Assembly (NCBI RefSeq): GCF_011386835.1
Contig: NC_088797.1
Coordinates: forward strand, 100,512,264 to 100,576,263
Origin: Chrysemys picta bellii
Lineage: Eukaryota > Chordata > Testudines > Emydidae
DNA length: 64,000 bases
Reading direction: 5' to 3'
Shown: in pieces, positions 1 to 11,819 of the stretch
Numbering within the stretch: the stretch's first letter is position 1
How the letters are laid out: the number at the start of each line of letters is the position of its first letter
Position numbers and translations under genes: made by a program
The notes under the pieces: model-generated
Seen by the model: the letters and a program-made list of their open reading frames with translations, nothing else
What the model was told of the DNA's origin: nothing
Database searches by the model: none

Positions 1-366
1 ATTTTGCTTAGTCACGGCAGGAAGCCATTACCTATACTTCACAGGAAAGTCCATTCAATTTAGATAGGCATCTCCCTTGGTCCAGTGTGAGTTAAATGTC
101 CTTTTGATGGGCCACTCAATTTGAATAGTTCCTCCAAGATGTGCTTGCTAACTACCTTGTGGGTGTTACCTCAGGACAAACATTTGAAATCCAGGTATAA
201 AGCGAATACTCCTAACTTCAAATACAAAAATGATTCATGCATGCAGATAGCATAATCATGACCAGCAAACCATAACCTTTTCATAGACATCTTACATGCC
301 ACATTTTCTACAAGATTTGTTGCAAATATATAATAGTGGTTGCAACAATGAGCTACATGGTCATAT
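1..366. other. Left edge, possible degenerate dispersed repeat
   Basis: No reading frame of interest is present. The stretch from about 170 to 366 reads like a repeat I recall from turtle genomic sequence, possibly derived from an LTR element, but no terminal repeats or coding motifs are visible. The CR1 relic begins just to the right. Nothing else is recognised here. Confidence 0.25.
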
Positions 367-1115
367 TTTAATCAGATAACGTCAAAAGGGCACATAAACA
401 AATGATCCCAACACATAGACAAGATAGGAAGTATGGTAAGAGAAGATCTTCAACAACCTGCAACTCAAAAAAAGAGTCATACAAAAAGTGAAAATAGGTC
501 AAATTAAGAAAAAATAAACATAAAAAAAACAACACAAGCATGTAGGGACAAAAAGTCACAGTACAAAAATGAGATTAAACTAGCTAGGAACATAAAGGGT
601 AACAAGAACACATTTTACAAATACATGAGAAGCAAGAGCAAGATCAAAGACAGGGTAGGCCCATTACTCCTTGACGAGGGAAAGCCAATAACAGAAAACA
701 CAGCAAGGGCCAAAGTATTGTGCCTTTTTTGTTTCACTTTTCACCCAAAAGGTTAGCAGTGACTGGACTACTACCTTAATGAACATCAGTGTAAATGGGA
801 TGGGCTGTGATGCTAAAATAGGAAAAGAACAAGTTAAGAGACAAGTTAGGTGTCTTCAAGTCAGCAGGGTCTAATGAAATGCAGCCTAGAATACTTAAGG
901 AACTGGGTGAAGAGAGATCTGAGCCATTAGCGATTATCTTTGAGAACTCATGAAGGATAGGAGAGATCCCAGAGGACTGAAAAAAGGCAAAGATAGTAGC
1001 TATCTATAAAAAGGGGAATAAAGGACAACCCAGGGAATTATAGACCAATCAGCTTAACTTCAGTACCCAGAAAAATAATGGAGAAAATAAACAATTAATT
1101 TGTACACACCTAGAA

Positions 1116-1826
1116 CAGGGGTGGGCAAACTTTGTGGCCCAAGGGCCACATCGGGGTTGCAAAACTGCATGGAGGGCCGGGTAGGGAAGGCTGTGCCTCC
1201 CCAAACAGCCTGACCCCTGCCCCCATCCACCCCTTCCCACTTCCCTCTCCCCCCAGGACCCTCGACCCATCCAACCCCCCGCTCCTCCCACTCCATATCC
1301 CCTGACCACCCCCTCTCAGGACCCCCCATCTCTAACCGCCCTCCCCAGGACCCCACCCTCTATCCAACCCCCACCCCCCCACCCCCCGCTTCCTGTCTCC
1401 TGACTGCCCCAACCCCTATCCACACCTCTACCCCTTGACAGGCCTCCCGGGACTCCCACGCCTATCCAACCCCCTTGTTCTGCATCCCCTGACCAGCCCC
1501 CCAGAACCTCCGCCCCATCCAATGTCCTGCTCCCTGTCCCCTGACTGCCCCCAAGGATCCCCGGCCTCTTATCCAACCCCTCCTCCCCCCACTCCTCGCC
1601 CCCTTACCATGCCGCTCAGAGCAGCAGGAGCTTGCAGCCACGCCGCCGCGCTGCCCGGCAGGAGCAGCAGGCCAGAGCACTGGCAGCACGGCGATCTGAG
1701 GCTGTGGGGGAGGAGGGACAGTAGGGGAGGGACCAGGGGCTAGCCTCCCCATCCGGGAGCTCAGGGGCTGGCAGGACGGTCCCATGGGCCGGATGTGGCC
1801 TACGGGCCATAGTTTGCCCACCTCTG
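1116..1826. mobile_element. Non-autonomous hAT element (711 bp) with 8-bp target duplication
   Basis: The ends form imperfect terminal inverted repeats: CAGGGGTGGGCAAACT on the left, and on the right GTTTGCCCACCTCTG, whose complement starts CAGAGGTGGGCAAAC. The element is flanked by a perfect 8-bp direct repeat ACCTAGAA (1108-1115 and 1827-1834), as expected for hAT transposition. The inside is GC-rich. Its core, about 1190-1590, is a strongly pyrimidine-rich tandem-like array of CCCC and ATCCAACCCC units. There is no transposase. Open frames across the core on either strand are compositional artefacts. A second copy of the family lies at 62861-63689. Confidence 0.85.
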
Positions 1827-2542
1827 ACCTAGAAGATAGTAAGGTAATAACAGTCAATGTGGATTTGTCAAGAACAAATCATGTCAAACCAACCTAATAT
1901 CCTTCTTTGACAGGGTAACAAACCTTGTGGAATGGGGAGAAGCAGTTGATGAGATATATCTCGACTTTAGTAAAGCTTTTGATACTGTCTCTTATGACCT
2001 TCTCATAAACAAACTAGGGACATCTAGCCTGTATGGACCTACTAGAAGATGGACATGCAACTGGTTGGAAAACCTTACAGAATAGTTATCAAGGGTTCAC
2101 AATCAAACTGGAAGGGCATAGCTAGTGAGGTACCACAGGGATCTGTCCTGGGTCTGGTTCTATTCTATATCTTCATAAATGATTTGGATGATAGCATAGA
2201 GAGTACACATAAAGTTTGCAGATGATACCAAGCTGTGAGGGGTTGCAAGCACTTTGGGAGACAGGATTGGAATTCAAAACGAAGACATGGTCTGAAATAA
2301 ATGGATGAAAGTCAATAAGGACAAATGCAAACTACTACACTCTGGAAGGAATACACAATCACAAAATGGGAAATGACTGCCTAGGAAGGCGTACAGCAGA
2401 AAAGGATTTTGGGGGATATAGTGACTCACAAACTAAAAATGAGTCAACAGTGTAATGCTCTTGCAAAAAAAAATAACACCAGTCTGGGATGCATTAGCAA
2501 GGGTGTTGTACGCAAGCCACGACAAGAAATTTTTCCACTCTA

Positions 2543-2998
2543 TTGAGCATTGATAAGGCCCCCCAACTGCAGCATTGTGGTCAGTACTGGGCACTACATT
2601 TCAGGAACGCTGTGAACAAATTGGAGCAAGTCCAAAGGAAAGCAACAAAAATGCTTAAAGGTCTAGAAAACATGACCTACAAGGAAAAATTGAAAAAAAA
2701 TGGATTTTTTTTTAGTCGGGAGAAACTGAGCAAGGACATCATAACCATCTTCAAGTATGTAAAAGGTCGTTATAAAGAGGAAGGTGATAAAATGTTCTCC
2801 TTAACCACTGAGCACAGGACAAGAAGTAATAGGCTTAAATTTCAGCAAGGGAGTTTTAGGCTAGACATTAAGAAAAACTTCCTAACTTTAAAGGTAGTTA
2901 AGCACTACAATAAATTACCTAGAGAGGTTATAGAATCTGCATCACTGGAGATTTATAAGAACAGGTTAGACAAGACCTGTCAGGGACGGTCTATATAA
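2543..2998 (+). pseudogene. CR1 reverse-transcriptase C-terminal fragment
   Basis: A 151-residue open remnant of the CR1 RT polyprotein. From about residue 26 it has the typical C-terminal CR1 block: LEQVQRKATKML, then NMTYKEKL, the RTRSNRLK motif, FRLDIKKNF and VVKHYNKLPREVIESAS. The matching block at the end of the CR1 ORF at 60435-62228 is clearly homologous and less decayed. There is no independent function; it is part of the old CR1 copy. Confidence 0.8.
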
Positions 2999-3075
2999 TA
3001 CCCCCCTCGGTGCAGGGGACTGGACTAGATGCTCTATCAAGGTCCATTCCTGTCATACACTTTCATGATTCTATT

Positions 3076-4930
3076 TGCCTTCACTGTGACTTGTGGACTC
3101 TCTTGTGGTACTGGCGATGTCTGTGAGAGAAAATACTATGCTGTTCCCTCAGTTGTGCCAATGGGATGCCCCGACAGCAGAAGTAAGAACTGTAGTCACA
3201 TTGCTAGCCGTTGTCTATATAACTGGGGAAGAGCAGACCTTTCCAAGGCAAAAATGAATTTGTCACCTAAAGTTGCTTTTTCAGTCAGAGCCTCACTAAT
3301 TATGTTTTTACCTTGCTTGTACATTCAGGAAGAGTTTTACTAACAAAACACTTTTCTGTGGCTCAGTGGGAATCAATAGAGCTTACAAGCATTCTCTTTA
3401 TTTATTGGCAATTTACTCCCAAATTCCCTATCTGGGCTATCAATAGGAAAGCAATCGCTTTATAGCACTAATGACTTGCAGCAAAGTTTATACATCTGTT
3501 TAATACAAATAAGGGCAAATGATTTCTCCATCTTGGTTAGATAAGATAGAGCACACAAGCGCTTATCTCACTTAAAGAATAACTTGTAGTTGCCTCTCAT
3601 TAAAAGGATAAACTATTAAAATGGACACAACTAGAAAAAATATCAGGTCGAGTGAGAGGAGAAGCTGGCAAGCCAGGCCTGACATAAGGAAATACTGTTT
3701 ATAAAACACTAACAATAATGCAGGTCATTAGCAGAAGTGAAGCAATAGACAGGACGGAATGGGTTTCCAGCTGAAGTACTAACCATGGACTGGAGACTTC
3801 AAAAAGAGCACCAAAGAGCTGCAGGAAGCAGCCTGGGTAATTCAGCAGTTGACACACTGAGTCAATACTGAGCCAATTCCCAGCATGTTTGGGGGCAGCT
3901 ATATTGCCAAATGTGCTGTTTGTCTGGGAAGAACCATAAAGCCAAGAAGACCCTGATCACATGTAGTCATCAAAAATACTTTTTGTAAGAGAAGGATGGT
4001 TAACTCCATTAGCTTGACAAAAGTCTTATTCTGGTAATAACATATTCCCTACTTAAACTCTCTCTGCAGTTTCATGTGGAACAGAGACTATTCGTCACTT
4101 GTTATTATAAAATATGTAGTATTGAAGTGCTGTGTTCCACTTCTTGGAGTGGAATTGTCTACATTTCAAGTGGTGGGTGAAGTGATTCGTTGCCTATCTT
4201 CTAGAGCTATTGTGAGCTTAATTAATATTTTCAAAGGGCTTTGAAATCCTTGGAGTTTGAAATCTATAGCTGAAGAATGAGTCTTTACACCAAAAAGGGC
4301 CAAGAAATTTAAAACTTCAATATAACATAATAATCAAATTTACACTGATACCTATCAAACAGACACAGAAACCAGTCAAGCTCAATAGACTTACCTATAC
4401 ATTTTTTTCAAATAGTTCTTCAGTCTGAGACTAAAAGCTCAACCTCAGAAGACAATCCCATAAGCAGAAAAATAGTGACACTTGGTATCAAGTATTTAGG
4501 TCATGAAAACAGTAGATTTTTTTTTTCAAATTGTATTCATAAAAATGATATTGTAAAGTGTGTATTATGAAGTACTGCAATTGGGTATATTTACTGCACA
4601 TTGAAACCATACATTTAACACAGTTCTTGACTCCACTCTGAGTCAGAAATGTCAACGCCTCGATCTGGGTTACACTATAGATATGAAACTTCTGTTGTCC
4701 TTGTTCTTTAAGGAAAGTATTGCAACAAAGGACAGTTATGAAGTGTTCGTGGTTGATGAAGGCATTAATCGTTATCACTAATCAACCACAAATCTTTCAC
4801 AACTATTTTTTGCAATAGAAAAAGAGCAGAATGCCTGCTGAAATGTCCCAAATTTAGTCAGAAGTAGGGGTCTTGAACCAATACCACATGAAGTCACCAT
4901 AGCAATGGGTAATTCTGCACATTTAGGGCT
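3076..4930. other. Intergenic, nothing recognised
   Basis: AT-rich single-copy-looking DNA. The short open frames, such as those at 3029-3343 and 4488-4778, have no recognisable motif and no splice context. I see no RNA gene and no clear mobile element. Confidence 0.4.
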
Positions 4931-6080
4931 CTCTGGTTTGTGGCAGGCTGCTCAAGAAGGGGGAGCAGCAGGGCACAGGATAGCCCTGTGATGGGTTTGG
5001 GCCCTTTGGGGTGGCACCTAACGTGCTGGGGTTTAACTGAGCTTCCCCTGTTCAATCAGCCAATTCTGCCAGCCTGGGTCCCCTTTACCTGGCCTTGCTG
5101 GGTTAGGCTCACAAGCCTCTTCCAGCCAAGCACACAGGCAGAGCCACACCCAGCTGCACAGAGAGACAGAGATCCGCTCTAGGGGCTTCTTCCAACACTC
5201 TGGTGCCCACTCCCTTTAAGGGGTACAGACCCAAAGGTTTTATGAAATTCGCCCCCCTCACTCAAAGTGGAGGGAGATATGCACAACTTCTTGTCCCCCC
5301 CCCCCCCCCCCCCGAGTTAGAAATTACATAAACTGGGTTATATTATAAACAGGCAATAAATTTATTAACTACAAGAGGTGAATTTTAAGTGAATATAAGA
5401 GATAACAGATAGAACAAAGCAGATTACTGACCAAATCAAGCAAACTACGCAAGCTAAGCTCAACAGGTTACAAAATGTAAAATCTCATCCTAAATGTTAT
5501 TTTAGGTGGGTTGCAAAGTTTCTGTGGTTCAGTGTTCCAGTTCTATTCCTTTTCAGACTGGACCCCTGTCTCAGTCTGGACTCCCCCCTTGCCTTCCCTT
5601 CAGGTGGCTTTTGCAGTCTTTCTTCTTGGGCAGACAGGCCATGGAGAGGAGGCGTCCTGTTTGCCTTCCTCCCCACCCTTAAATAGGATTTACATAAGGC
5701 GGGACTCCTTTGTTTTCCAAACTTGAACACACACACCCCTCCCTTCCAGTGGAAAGTTACAAGAAGTTCCAGGTAATGTCCACACTGAGGATTCCTGCTC
5801 CATACTATCAACCCCTCTGTGGTGCATTTAGGGCAGAAGTATAGCCCTGGCAGGGAACCAGTGAAACCAAAACTCCTGAAGAAGCCATCTTGACATAGGC
5901 TGAGGGTGGGGCTGGAGCATAGGGCAGCAACATGGGTCCACTCCGTAAATGCCCTTCCTCTGTACAGATTCCTCTGTACAGATTTCCCCACAGATTCTAG
6001 GAGGGCTGGACCACCCTGCTTAATCCATGGTGGGGGCCAACTCCACCCCAGACAGAATGATTCATAAGAAACATTTCAAA
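4931..6080. repeat. Probable dispersed repeat, LTR-like, unclassified
   Basis: This block is more GC-rich than its flanks and has the texture of a retroelement LTR or leader I recall from turtle sequence. A segment at about 5337-5520 contains CAATAAATTTATTAACTAC. No LTR ends, primer-binding site or protein domains can be seen. A run of 19 C lies at 5295-5313, and a duplicated CCTCTGTACAGATT unit sits near 5957-5982. The class assignment is recollection only. Confidence 0.3.
5295..5313. repeat. Homopolymer run of 19 C
   Basis: An uninterrupted poly-C tract. Two G runs elsewhere in the window (39846-39864 and 49946-49964) have the same length of 19. Confidence 0.9.
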
Positions 6081-7032
6081 TTGAAACTCACTGAGTGTCC
6101 CAGCCCTTCCACAAGTTTCTCTTCCGGAGCACATTGTTTACCTCGTCTACAAAATCCATCATTTGGAAAAACTGTTTAGAGTTGTGACCTCTTTAAGGGT
6201 ATGGGTATGTTTTGTTTTTAATCTGACTTGATCAAACTATTTATGGGGCTTTAATTCTTTGTTCTCACAATCTTTTTCATAGAATGCAATCTATAACCTG
6301 AGCCCCAAGCCCTGGTGCCCTCCCCTGCCCCCAACAGGGCTAAAGCCCCGATGCTCTCTGCCATGCAACTGAAGCCTGCGGGGATGGGGTGGGGGTCAGG
6401 ATGTGGAGGACTACAGGAAATAATCTCTGTGAATTTAAATCCTGGTAGTTGGGTAGTAGAGACTAGCGTGTGGCTGTTGTGTGGTAGGCAGGCTGCTGGA
6501 ATCAGAACAGTTGAATCAGAGCTGCTTACCATACAGACACTCAGTGCCTGCTTGTATGCTGGTTAGAAGTGCCCAAACAAGTGAACCCCAGCAGCAGAGC
6601 ATTTTGAGGCACTCAGGTTACAGGGCAGGCAGTGACACAACCCCTCAATGGTCTGGAGTGCACCCCTGAATATGACAATTCCCAAATATCATGGAGACAG
6701 GCTGCAAGACTAGAGACTTTTCAGGAGAGGAGTCCAAGCTCACCATCCATTGATCATGGCAATGAGCAAACTATGAGAGTTCTCGTTAAACAAAGGAACA
6801 ATCTATTAATTCATAAGACTGCACATGGCAAAATAAAGTTGATTAATTACATTTTAGTAACTCTTGGCCTACTCGAGAGGGAAATGTTTTCAATGATTTA
6901 GGACTATTCTTCCTTCTACCTTGAAAACAAAATGAGGAGTCCAAGGACTGGTTCAAGCATTTCTCAAATCTACATGTAAATATGTATTTGTCTTTATTTG
7001 AATAAATTTAGAACTCAATATTGTAGATATAT
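6081..7032. other. Intergenic, nothing recognised
   Basis: Mixed-composition sequence with short open frames on both strands (for example 6251-6532 and 6632-6901). None has a recognisable domain or a convincing exon boundary. Confidence 0.35.
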
Positions 7033-7615
7033 GTGTCAGGGTCAGCGTCCACAGCACCCACTTGTGTCCTACCATCTCTTGCTCAGCACGCCCATGCAAG
7101 GCACTGATAAACATATGTAATCCCCAAGGAAACATAACATGGAAGGGTCTTCTGCCCCTCCTAGGCTACCCTTCCACTTCGCTCTCTCAGAGTGCTGACC
7201 CTCCACATTTTCTCCCTGGAGTCCCAGCTCATAACCAAGCCACTGACCCTCAAGGCTTTCTCCCTAAAGTCCTTCCTCAGTCTGGTTCTCATCCATATTC
7301 CCATCAACCTCCAGACAGCTGTCTAGATTTGGCCCTCTACAGGCCCTAGCACAGGACCCTCCTGTCCTTTTGGGGCCAGTCACAGGAGATAACCTCTCCC
7401 CTACATCACTCACTCCTCCCTAGTGGAGTTCTCTCAGCCCTTATGGAAATCACCTGATTCCTTCCCAGCTGGGTCTGATAATTATTGGCCCAAGCCATCT
7501 GATCCCCAGCCAATCAGGATCAGCTGAGGGGGGAGGGCAGGTGGTTCCTCACAGTCCAGGCTGACCCTGAGTCCCCTTAATAGGTATATTGTCCTAGGCT
7601 GGCTGGCCCTTTAAC
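7033..7615. repeat. GC-rich block, possible LTR remnant
   Basis: The block begins TGTCAGGGTCAG and is distinctly richer in C and T than the AT-rich flanks. It contains CTGGGTCTGATAATTATTGG and ends near GGCTGGCCCTTTAACTAC. The start with TG and the composition are LTR-like, but no matching partner, target duplication or polyadenylation signal was identified. It could also be single-copy sequence. Confidence 0.25.
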
Positions 7616-9334
7616 TACTTTTAGCTATAAGAGATACTTGGTTTGAATGAGAACCATCAACCAGTTTTTCATTACAAAAGATTGCCAGCAGAAACCAAAT
7701 AGTTTAGCACAAACTCTTGAATGAGAATGTCCATGTTCTAAAATCTCTTTGGAATGCATTGTTAGATTCTACCAGGGAAACAATTACTTGGCACATACAA
7801 GGAATGTTTAAGAAATAAACAGCATGGCACAGCACTGACAAAACCAACAAACTTCCTTTTTGCCTTAGCAAACTTAGTCTGCGCTTTTAAAGCCGCCCTA
7901 GCACAACCTCCATAAGCTTCCTGTTTGACTGACCTATCTCCTCCTCTCTCCTTTTTGCTCTGGCATTCAAGTACCCTTTGACCACAAGTGGATTTTTTTA
8001 TTATTATTATTATGCGCCCTAGTGCTGACCTTCAGTTAATCACTCCCTACAGCTGTTAAGATAGCAGTAGTCTCTAAGAGAAACTTTGCCAGTACATTAA
8101 TTAGCTTATTAATTGTTTTAATCTCCCTTTAACACTGAATGTATAGGGTTATAAAACTTTAAGGTGGCGCCCTTATGTCTGTTAGTTGGGTGTGCCTCGG
8201 GCACTGTTCTTTAAATCATCTCCTTCTAGGCCTGGAATTCTGTCATTTTCTTCCTGACATGTAAGACTTTGCAGGGAAATTTGTTGCTCTCTCTTTTCCT
8301 TACAACACTTGTTCTTACCATATAGTGACCAAATAAAGCCTAAGGCAGCACATGGAATTAATGTCTTGGTCTTGTGTGCTATACATGAGTCCTCAACTAG
8401 GGGGATGCTTTGGGATCAAGCTCTAAAATGAGGGTGAAACAAAAATCACAAATGTAGGAGAGTCTGTGAGAGCAGTTTTTCAGCCTAATACTGGGAACAG
8501 TTGTACCCTGAAATCCTCGCACGTGGGATATACCCTCCCATGTAGACAAAAGAGGACAGTTCCCGACATTGCTATGTTCCTGCCGACTCCCTGGCCCCCA
8601 TAGAAGGCTCTCCCTGGATGAGGAGTGCCACATGTGGGAAAGGAACAGGAGGTGGGTGGCCAGGGAGGAACAGAGAAGGTAGGAGTGTGGCCAGCAGAGA
8701 CATATGTCACGCTGTGCAGATGCCCCACAAAGAAAATACTAGGATGTATTCACTTTGTATGGACCCCTTTGGGGGCAGAAATCCCTTGCCATTTAATAGG
8801 ACCCAGAGGTGGCTGCTGGCTGTGGAAGCAATGACAACATGGATCCATTGGAGCTGTGCTGCAAAGAAGCAGGAAATGTGCTGTGAGGGACACAGAGCTA
8901 CACTGGAAGCACAAGTCCCCTGTGTGGAGAGGGCCTCTCACTGGTCCCCTGACATCTGTACAGATCTGTGGCATCCCTTCCCTATGGGTCCTAAAGATTC
9001 ATGGGATTGGGAGGCCTCACTTGCTGTAAACACCACAGCTCACCATCCCGCTATCTCTTACAGGCATATTATAGGGAACATTGTGGAGTTTTCCCAGCTC
9101 TATGGTCTCTTTTCTGTAGGTTTCTGCAAAGGGGTGGCAATCTGTCCTAAAGAGACCGCTTTTCCATAAATCGTTTACAGTTTCTACTTCTTCCGGCCCA
9201 CATTACAGCAGTGATATTTTCTTTATTAACTTTAATCTGAATAGATTTTTGGAGATACTCGAAATTCAGAGTTAATTCAATGATGTTCTAAATATTTACT
9301 TTATTTTTCTTTTCTCCTGAGGAACTGCTGGATA
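7616..9334. other. Intergenic, with an unexplained open stretch
   Basis: Between about 8397 and 9169 both strands stay open for unusually long stretches, including 183 codons on + at 8618-9169. The composition is GC-richer than around it. The translations are rich in Cys, Trp and His and match no family I know. A degenerate repeat is likelier than a gene. The rest of the interval, including an ATT run at 7997-8012, shows nothing recognisable. Confidence 0.3.
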
Positions 9335-9347
9335 CAGAAGCATATGG

Positions 9348-9470
9348 ACAGGTTTCAGAGTAGCAACCGTGTTATTTGTATCCGCAAAAAGAACAGGAGT
9401 ACTTGTGGCACCTTAGAGACTAACAAATTTGTTAGTCTCTAAGGTGCCACAAGTACTCCTGTTCTTTTTG
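9348..9470 (+). mobile_element. tRNA-derived turtle-type SINE, foldback copy
   Basis: The left part, from ACAGGTTTCAGAGTAGC, is the head of the tRNA-derived SINE common in turtles. It continues through GGAGTACTTGTGGCACC and TAGAGACTAACAAATTT. The usual 3' tail (ATTTATTTGAGCATAAGC-like) is absent. Instead the sequence turns back at the centre, between 9427 and 9428, into an exact reverse complement. The two arms of 44 bp (9384-9427 and 9428-9471) are perfect and have no spacer. A 13-bp direct repeat CAGAAGCATATGG flanks the unit (9335-9347 and 9471-9483), so it arose as a single insertion. A second, ordinary copy of the SINE superfamily lies at 28551-28668. Confidence 0.85.
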
Positions 9471-9483
9471 CAGAAGCATATGG

Positions 9484-11600
9484 GTTCAGTTAAGGAAGCA
9501 AAATTGCCTGGCATGAGTGATTCCCTATGTTTATTGTATGATTGACATTAGATTAAAGAACCAATAAACAACAACAAAATCATAGACCATATATATCCGA
9601 AAAAGGCAAGGGAAGATTTATACAGCCTTTGCAGGCCTGCTAATGCAAAGCCTGAAACCGCACAAATGTCACCTGGCTTCAGATTCCCAAATCCAAAACT
9701 CAGCACCCCTTTATGTAACCCCTTTATGTAACATCCCATTCTCAACAGGATCTGGGCATGCATTTATGGCATGATTCCAAATCATGCAATACTCCATGGT
9801 TACACATAGCATTCAGTCTGAACGCAGACAAAACTAAGTGCTTTGCCACAACATATTAAATTAGATACCAAGAGGAATTATATTTTTTACTCCATCAAAA
9901 CACATTAATGTTGCTCCGCAACCTCTGATATGTCTGAATTATAAACTCTCTGTGCTATTGTAAGAGTGTCAAGTGCTTACTCTCCATGCCCAGGTTGCTT
10001 GGCTAATCACATTCCACTTCTCATATTTCCATGTGTAATTCAACAAAAGAAACATCTGACCAAAGACTTGGATATTAGTATTAGTATTAATAAGACTGTT
10101 TATAATGTTGTACTCAGAGGCCCAAATCAGGACCAGTACCACATTCTGCTATATGTTGCTCAAATACAGTCCCAGTCCTGAAAACATTTATGCATCTGAG
10201 TCACTTCATATGCTAAAGTGATTTAAAATACAGACTCTAGTTTAACATAAAACTGCATATCAGAAACTATAAAAATCACTGCTGACATATCACTTAGCTA
10301 CAGAACACTTGCTGCACAAGTCATTTCATTTGTTTTGTATGTGTTTGTATACTATATGTATTGTAGATATATACATATATAATAACCAACACAGACACAG
10401 AAAGACTAAGCATGTGATCTAAGCATCTGTGGTTTTAGTGTGTCGTCTCAACACCTGTGTAAGAGAAAAGTCCAGCAGATCTTCTAAACACTTGCCAAAC
10501 ATTTTTGCACAAAAGGTGGCACATATTCTACAAAAGTAGTTTGGCCATAAGCCTGATGTCTTTGTACGTTAAATGTGCCCACTGAATTAAATCCAAACAC
10601 ACGCATTGTCAGTGGAACTTTTGCAGCACAAGGCAGTCAGGCTTGAGCCTTTTATACAACTGAAATATCATAATAAACAAACAACATTTAATGGGCCAAA
10701 ACTTGCTGGCCTTTATCAGGCCAAACTCCAATGAATACAAAGCCTGACCTCAGTGGGCGTTTGGCTTGCTGCCCATTTAAATGCATATGATTAATCAGGT
10801 TTCTTTCTTTCTTTCTAATAAAAAAGCTCATGTAGAGGAATTAGAGTTTGACCCATAAGAAACACTACACTAAAATCTTCATTAAACAGAAAATTGTTGT
10901 TTTCCTAAGGTAACTATAAACCACATTGGCTAAGCTTAATACAATGCTACATTACAGACGTGGATAAATGTGTTAACAGCAGAGGTATTTATTCCCTATT
11001 AATTTTGAAACAAAACTGAGATTGGTAACAAGTATGTCCAGAAAAGGTAGTCATTAATTTGCAAACTTCAAAATGTCACCAGTGGCTTGTTTCTATTCCC
11101 ATGGGAATACTCCCATTAATTTCAATAGTTGCAGAGTTAGAGCAATCTCTCCCCTAGAAAGACAGTTAAATGTAATGAAGTGCTGTGTTTATTATCAGTG
11201 AACAGCCCAACAAAAAGTATCATTTTTGCTTAACAGAACAAGAAGGGGAAAAAGTGGACATGAAATAATATTTTGTTCCCAAATGACTCCATGTAAATCA
11301 AGGGTTACACACCATGGGACAGTTTGGCAGGTTACCACTGATGTTTCTTTGCATCCCTTTGCTAGTCCGAATCCACTTCTATCTTGCTTATTATTCACAG
11401 GCTCTAAAGCCTTTTATTTAAAAACACCTGTTTCAATTTAATATTGGTGTCCAAACAAACGCTTTCCAGCAATCATATTTACCTTTAGATGACAGGGATT
11501 AAAATATAAACAAAAACAAAAAATATCACCACAACCTGGTAAAATGTGATGCAAGGAAACAGTATAATCCACCTAATGTGCTTTGATTTATTACAATTAC
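9484..11600. other. AT-rich intergenic DNA
   Basis: There is no gene here. Weak traces of ancient amniote repeats can be suspected near 10105-10200 and 11090-11150 from phrases such as CTCCCATTAATTTCAATAG. A short TTTC array lies at 10801-10816. Everything else is unremarkable. Confidence 0.35.
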
Positions 11601-11637
11601 TGGAATAATCTGAAGGATGGGATTTTTTTTAGAGCCC

Positions 11638-11728
11638 TAAAAATAAAGCATGTCACCAGCTCAAAGTCTGTGTGAACGATAAGGCTCTTGTGGGGCTCTG
11701 TTCGGTGGTCGAGACTCTTGGAGGATCC
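11638..11728 (-). other. Exon-like segment, unassigned
   Basis: On the - strand a good polypyrimidine acceptor (TTTTTTTTCTAG, ending at 11729) precedes about 90 bases that are locally GC-richer and CpG-bearing, with more than one frame open. One frame gives a Pro/Arg-rich peptide ending after PYRSHRL. I recognise no protein, and no partner exon was found. It could be a non-coding RNA exon, a conserved element or chance. Confidence 0.15.
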
Positions 11729-11819
11729 TAGAAAAAAAATGATACATTAAAACAATTTTATTCATGAAAATGAAAACAAAGTAGGCGAAAGGACCATTTT
11801 TTCCACCTGAACTATACAC

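Larger units (their letters stand above)
375..3075 (+). mobile_element. Old CR1 LINE copy, split by a hAT element
   Basis: This is a degenerate CR1 retrotransposon on the + strand. Both halves, about 375-1115 and 1835-3075, show the order of a CR1 reverse-transcriptase region: a lysine-rich stretch, a block resembling the RT fingers, an FSKAFDT-like motif near 1965-1985, a [12 protein letters not shown] motif near 2130-2160, and the C-terminal block. It ends in the CR1 3' tail (ATGATTCTAT near 3065-3074). Frameshifts and stops are frequent, so it is old and inactive. The left edge is approximate because the 5' end is truncated. A hAT element sits inside it at 1116-1826, and removing that element restores a continuous CR1 alignment. 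Confidence 0.85.

Noticed and set aside
1435..1857. Open frames of 102-131 codons on both strands within the hAT element
   Set aside because: They fall in the pyrimidine-rich array and GC block of a non-autonomous element, overlap in several frames and are low-complexity. They are composition artefacts.
5497..5991. 164-codon open frame on the - strand
   Set aside because: It lies in a probable dispersed repeat, has no known domain and no splice context, and its translation looks random.
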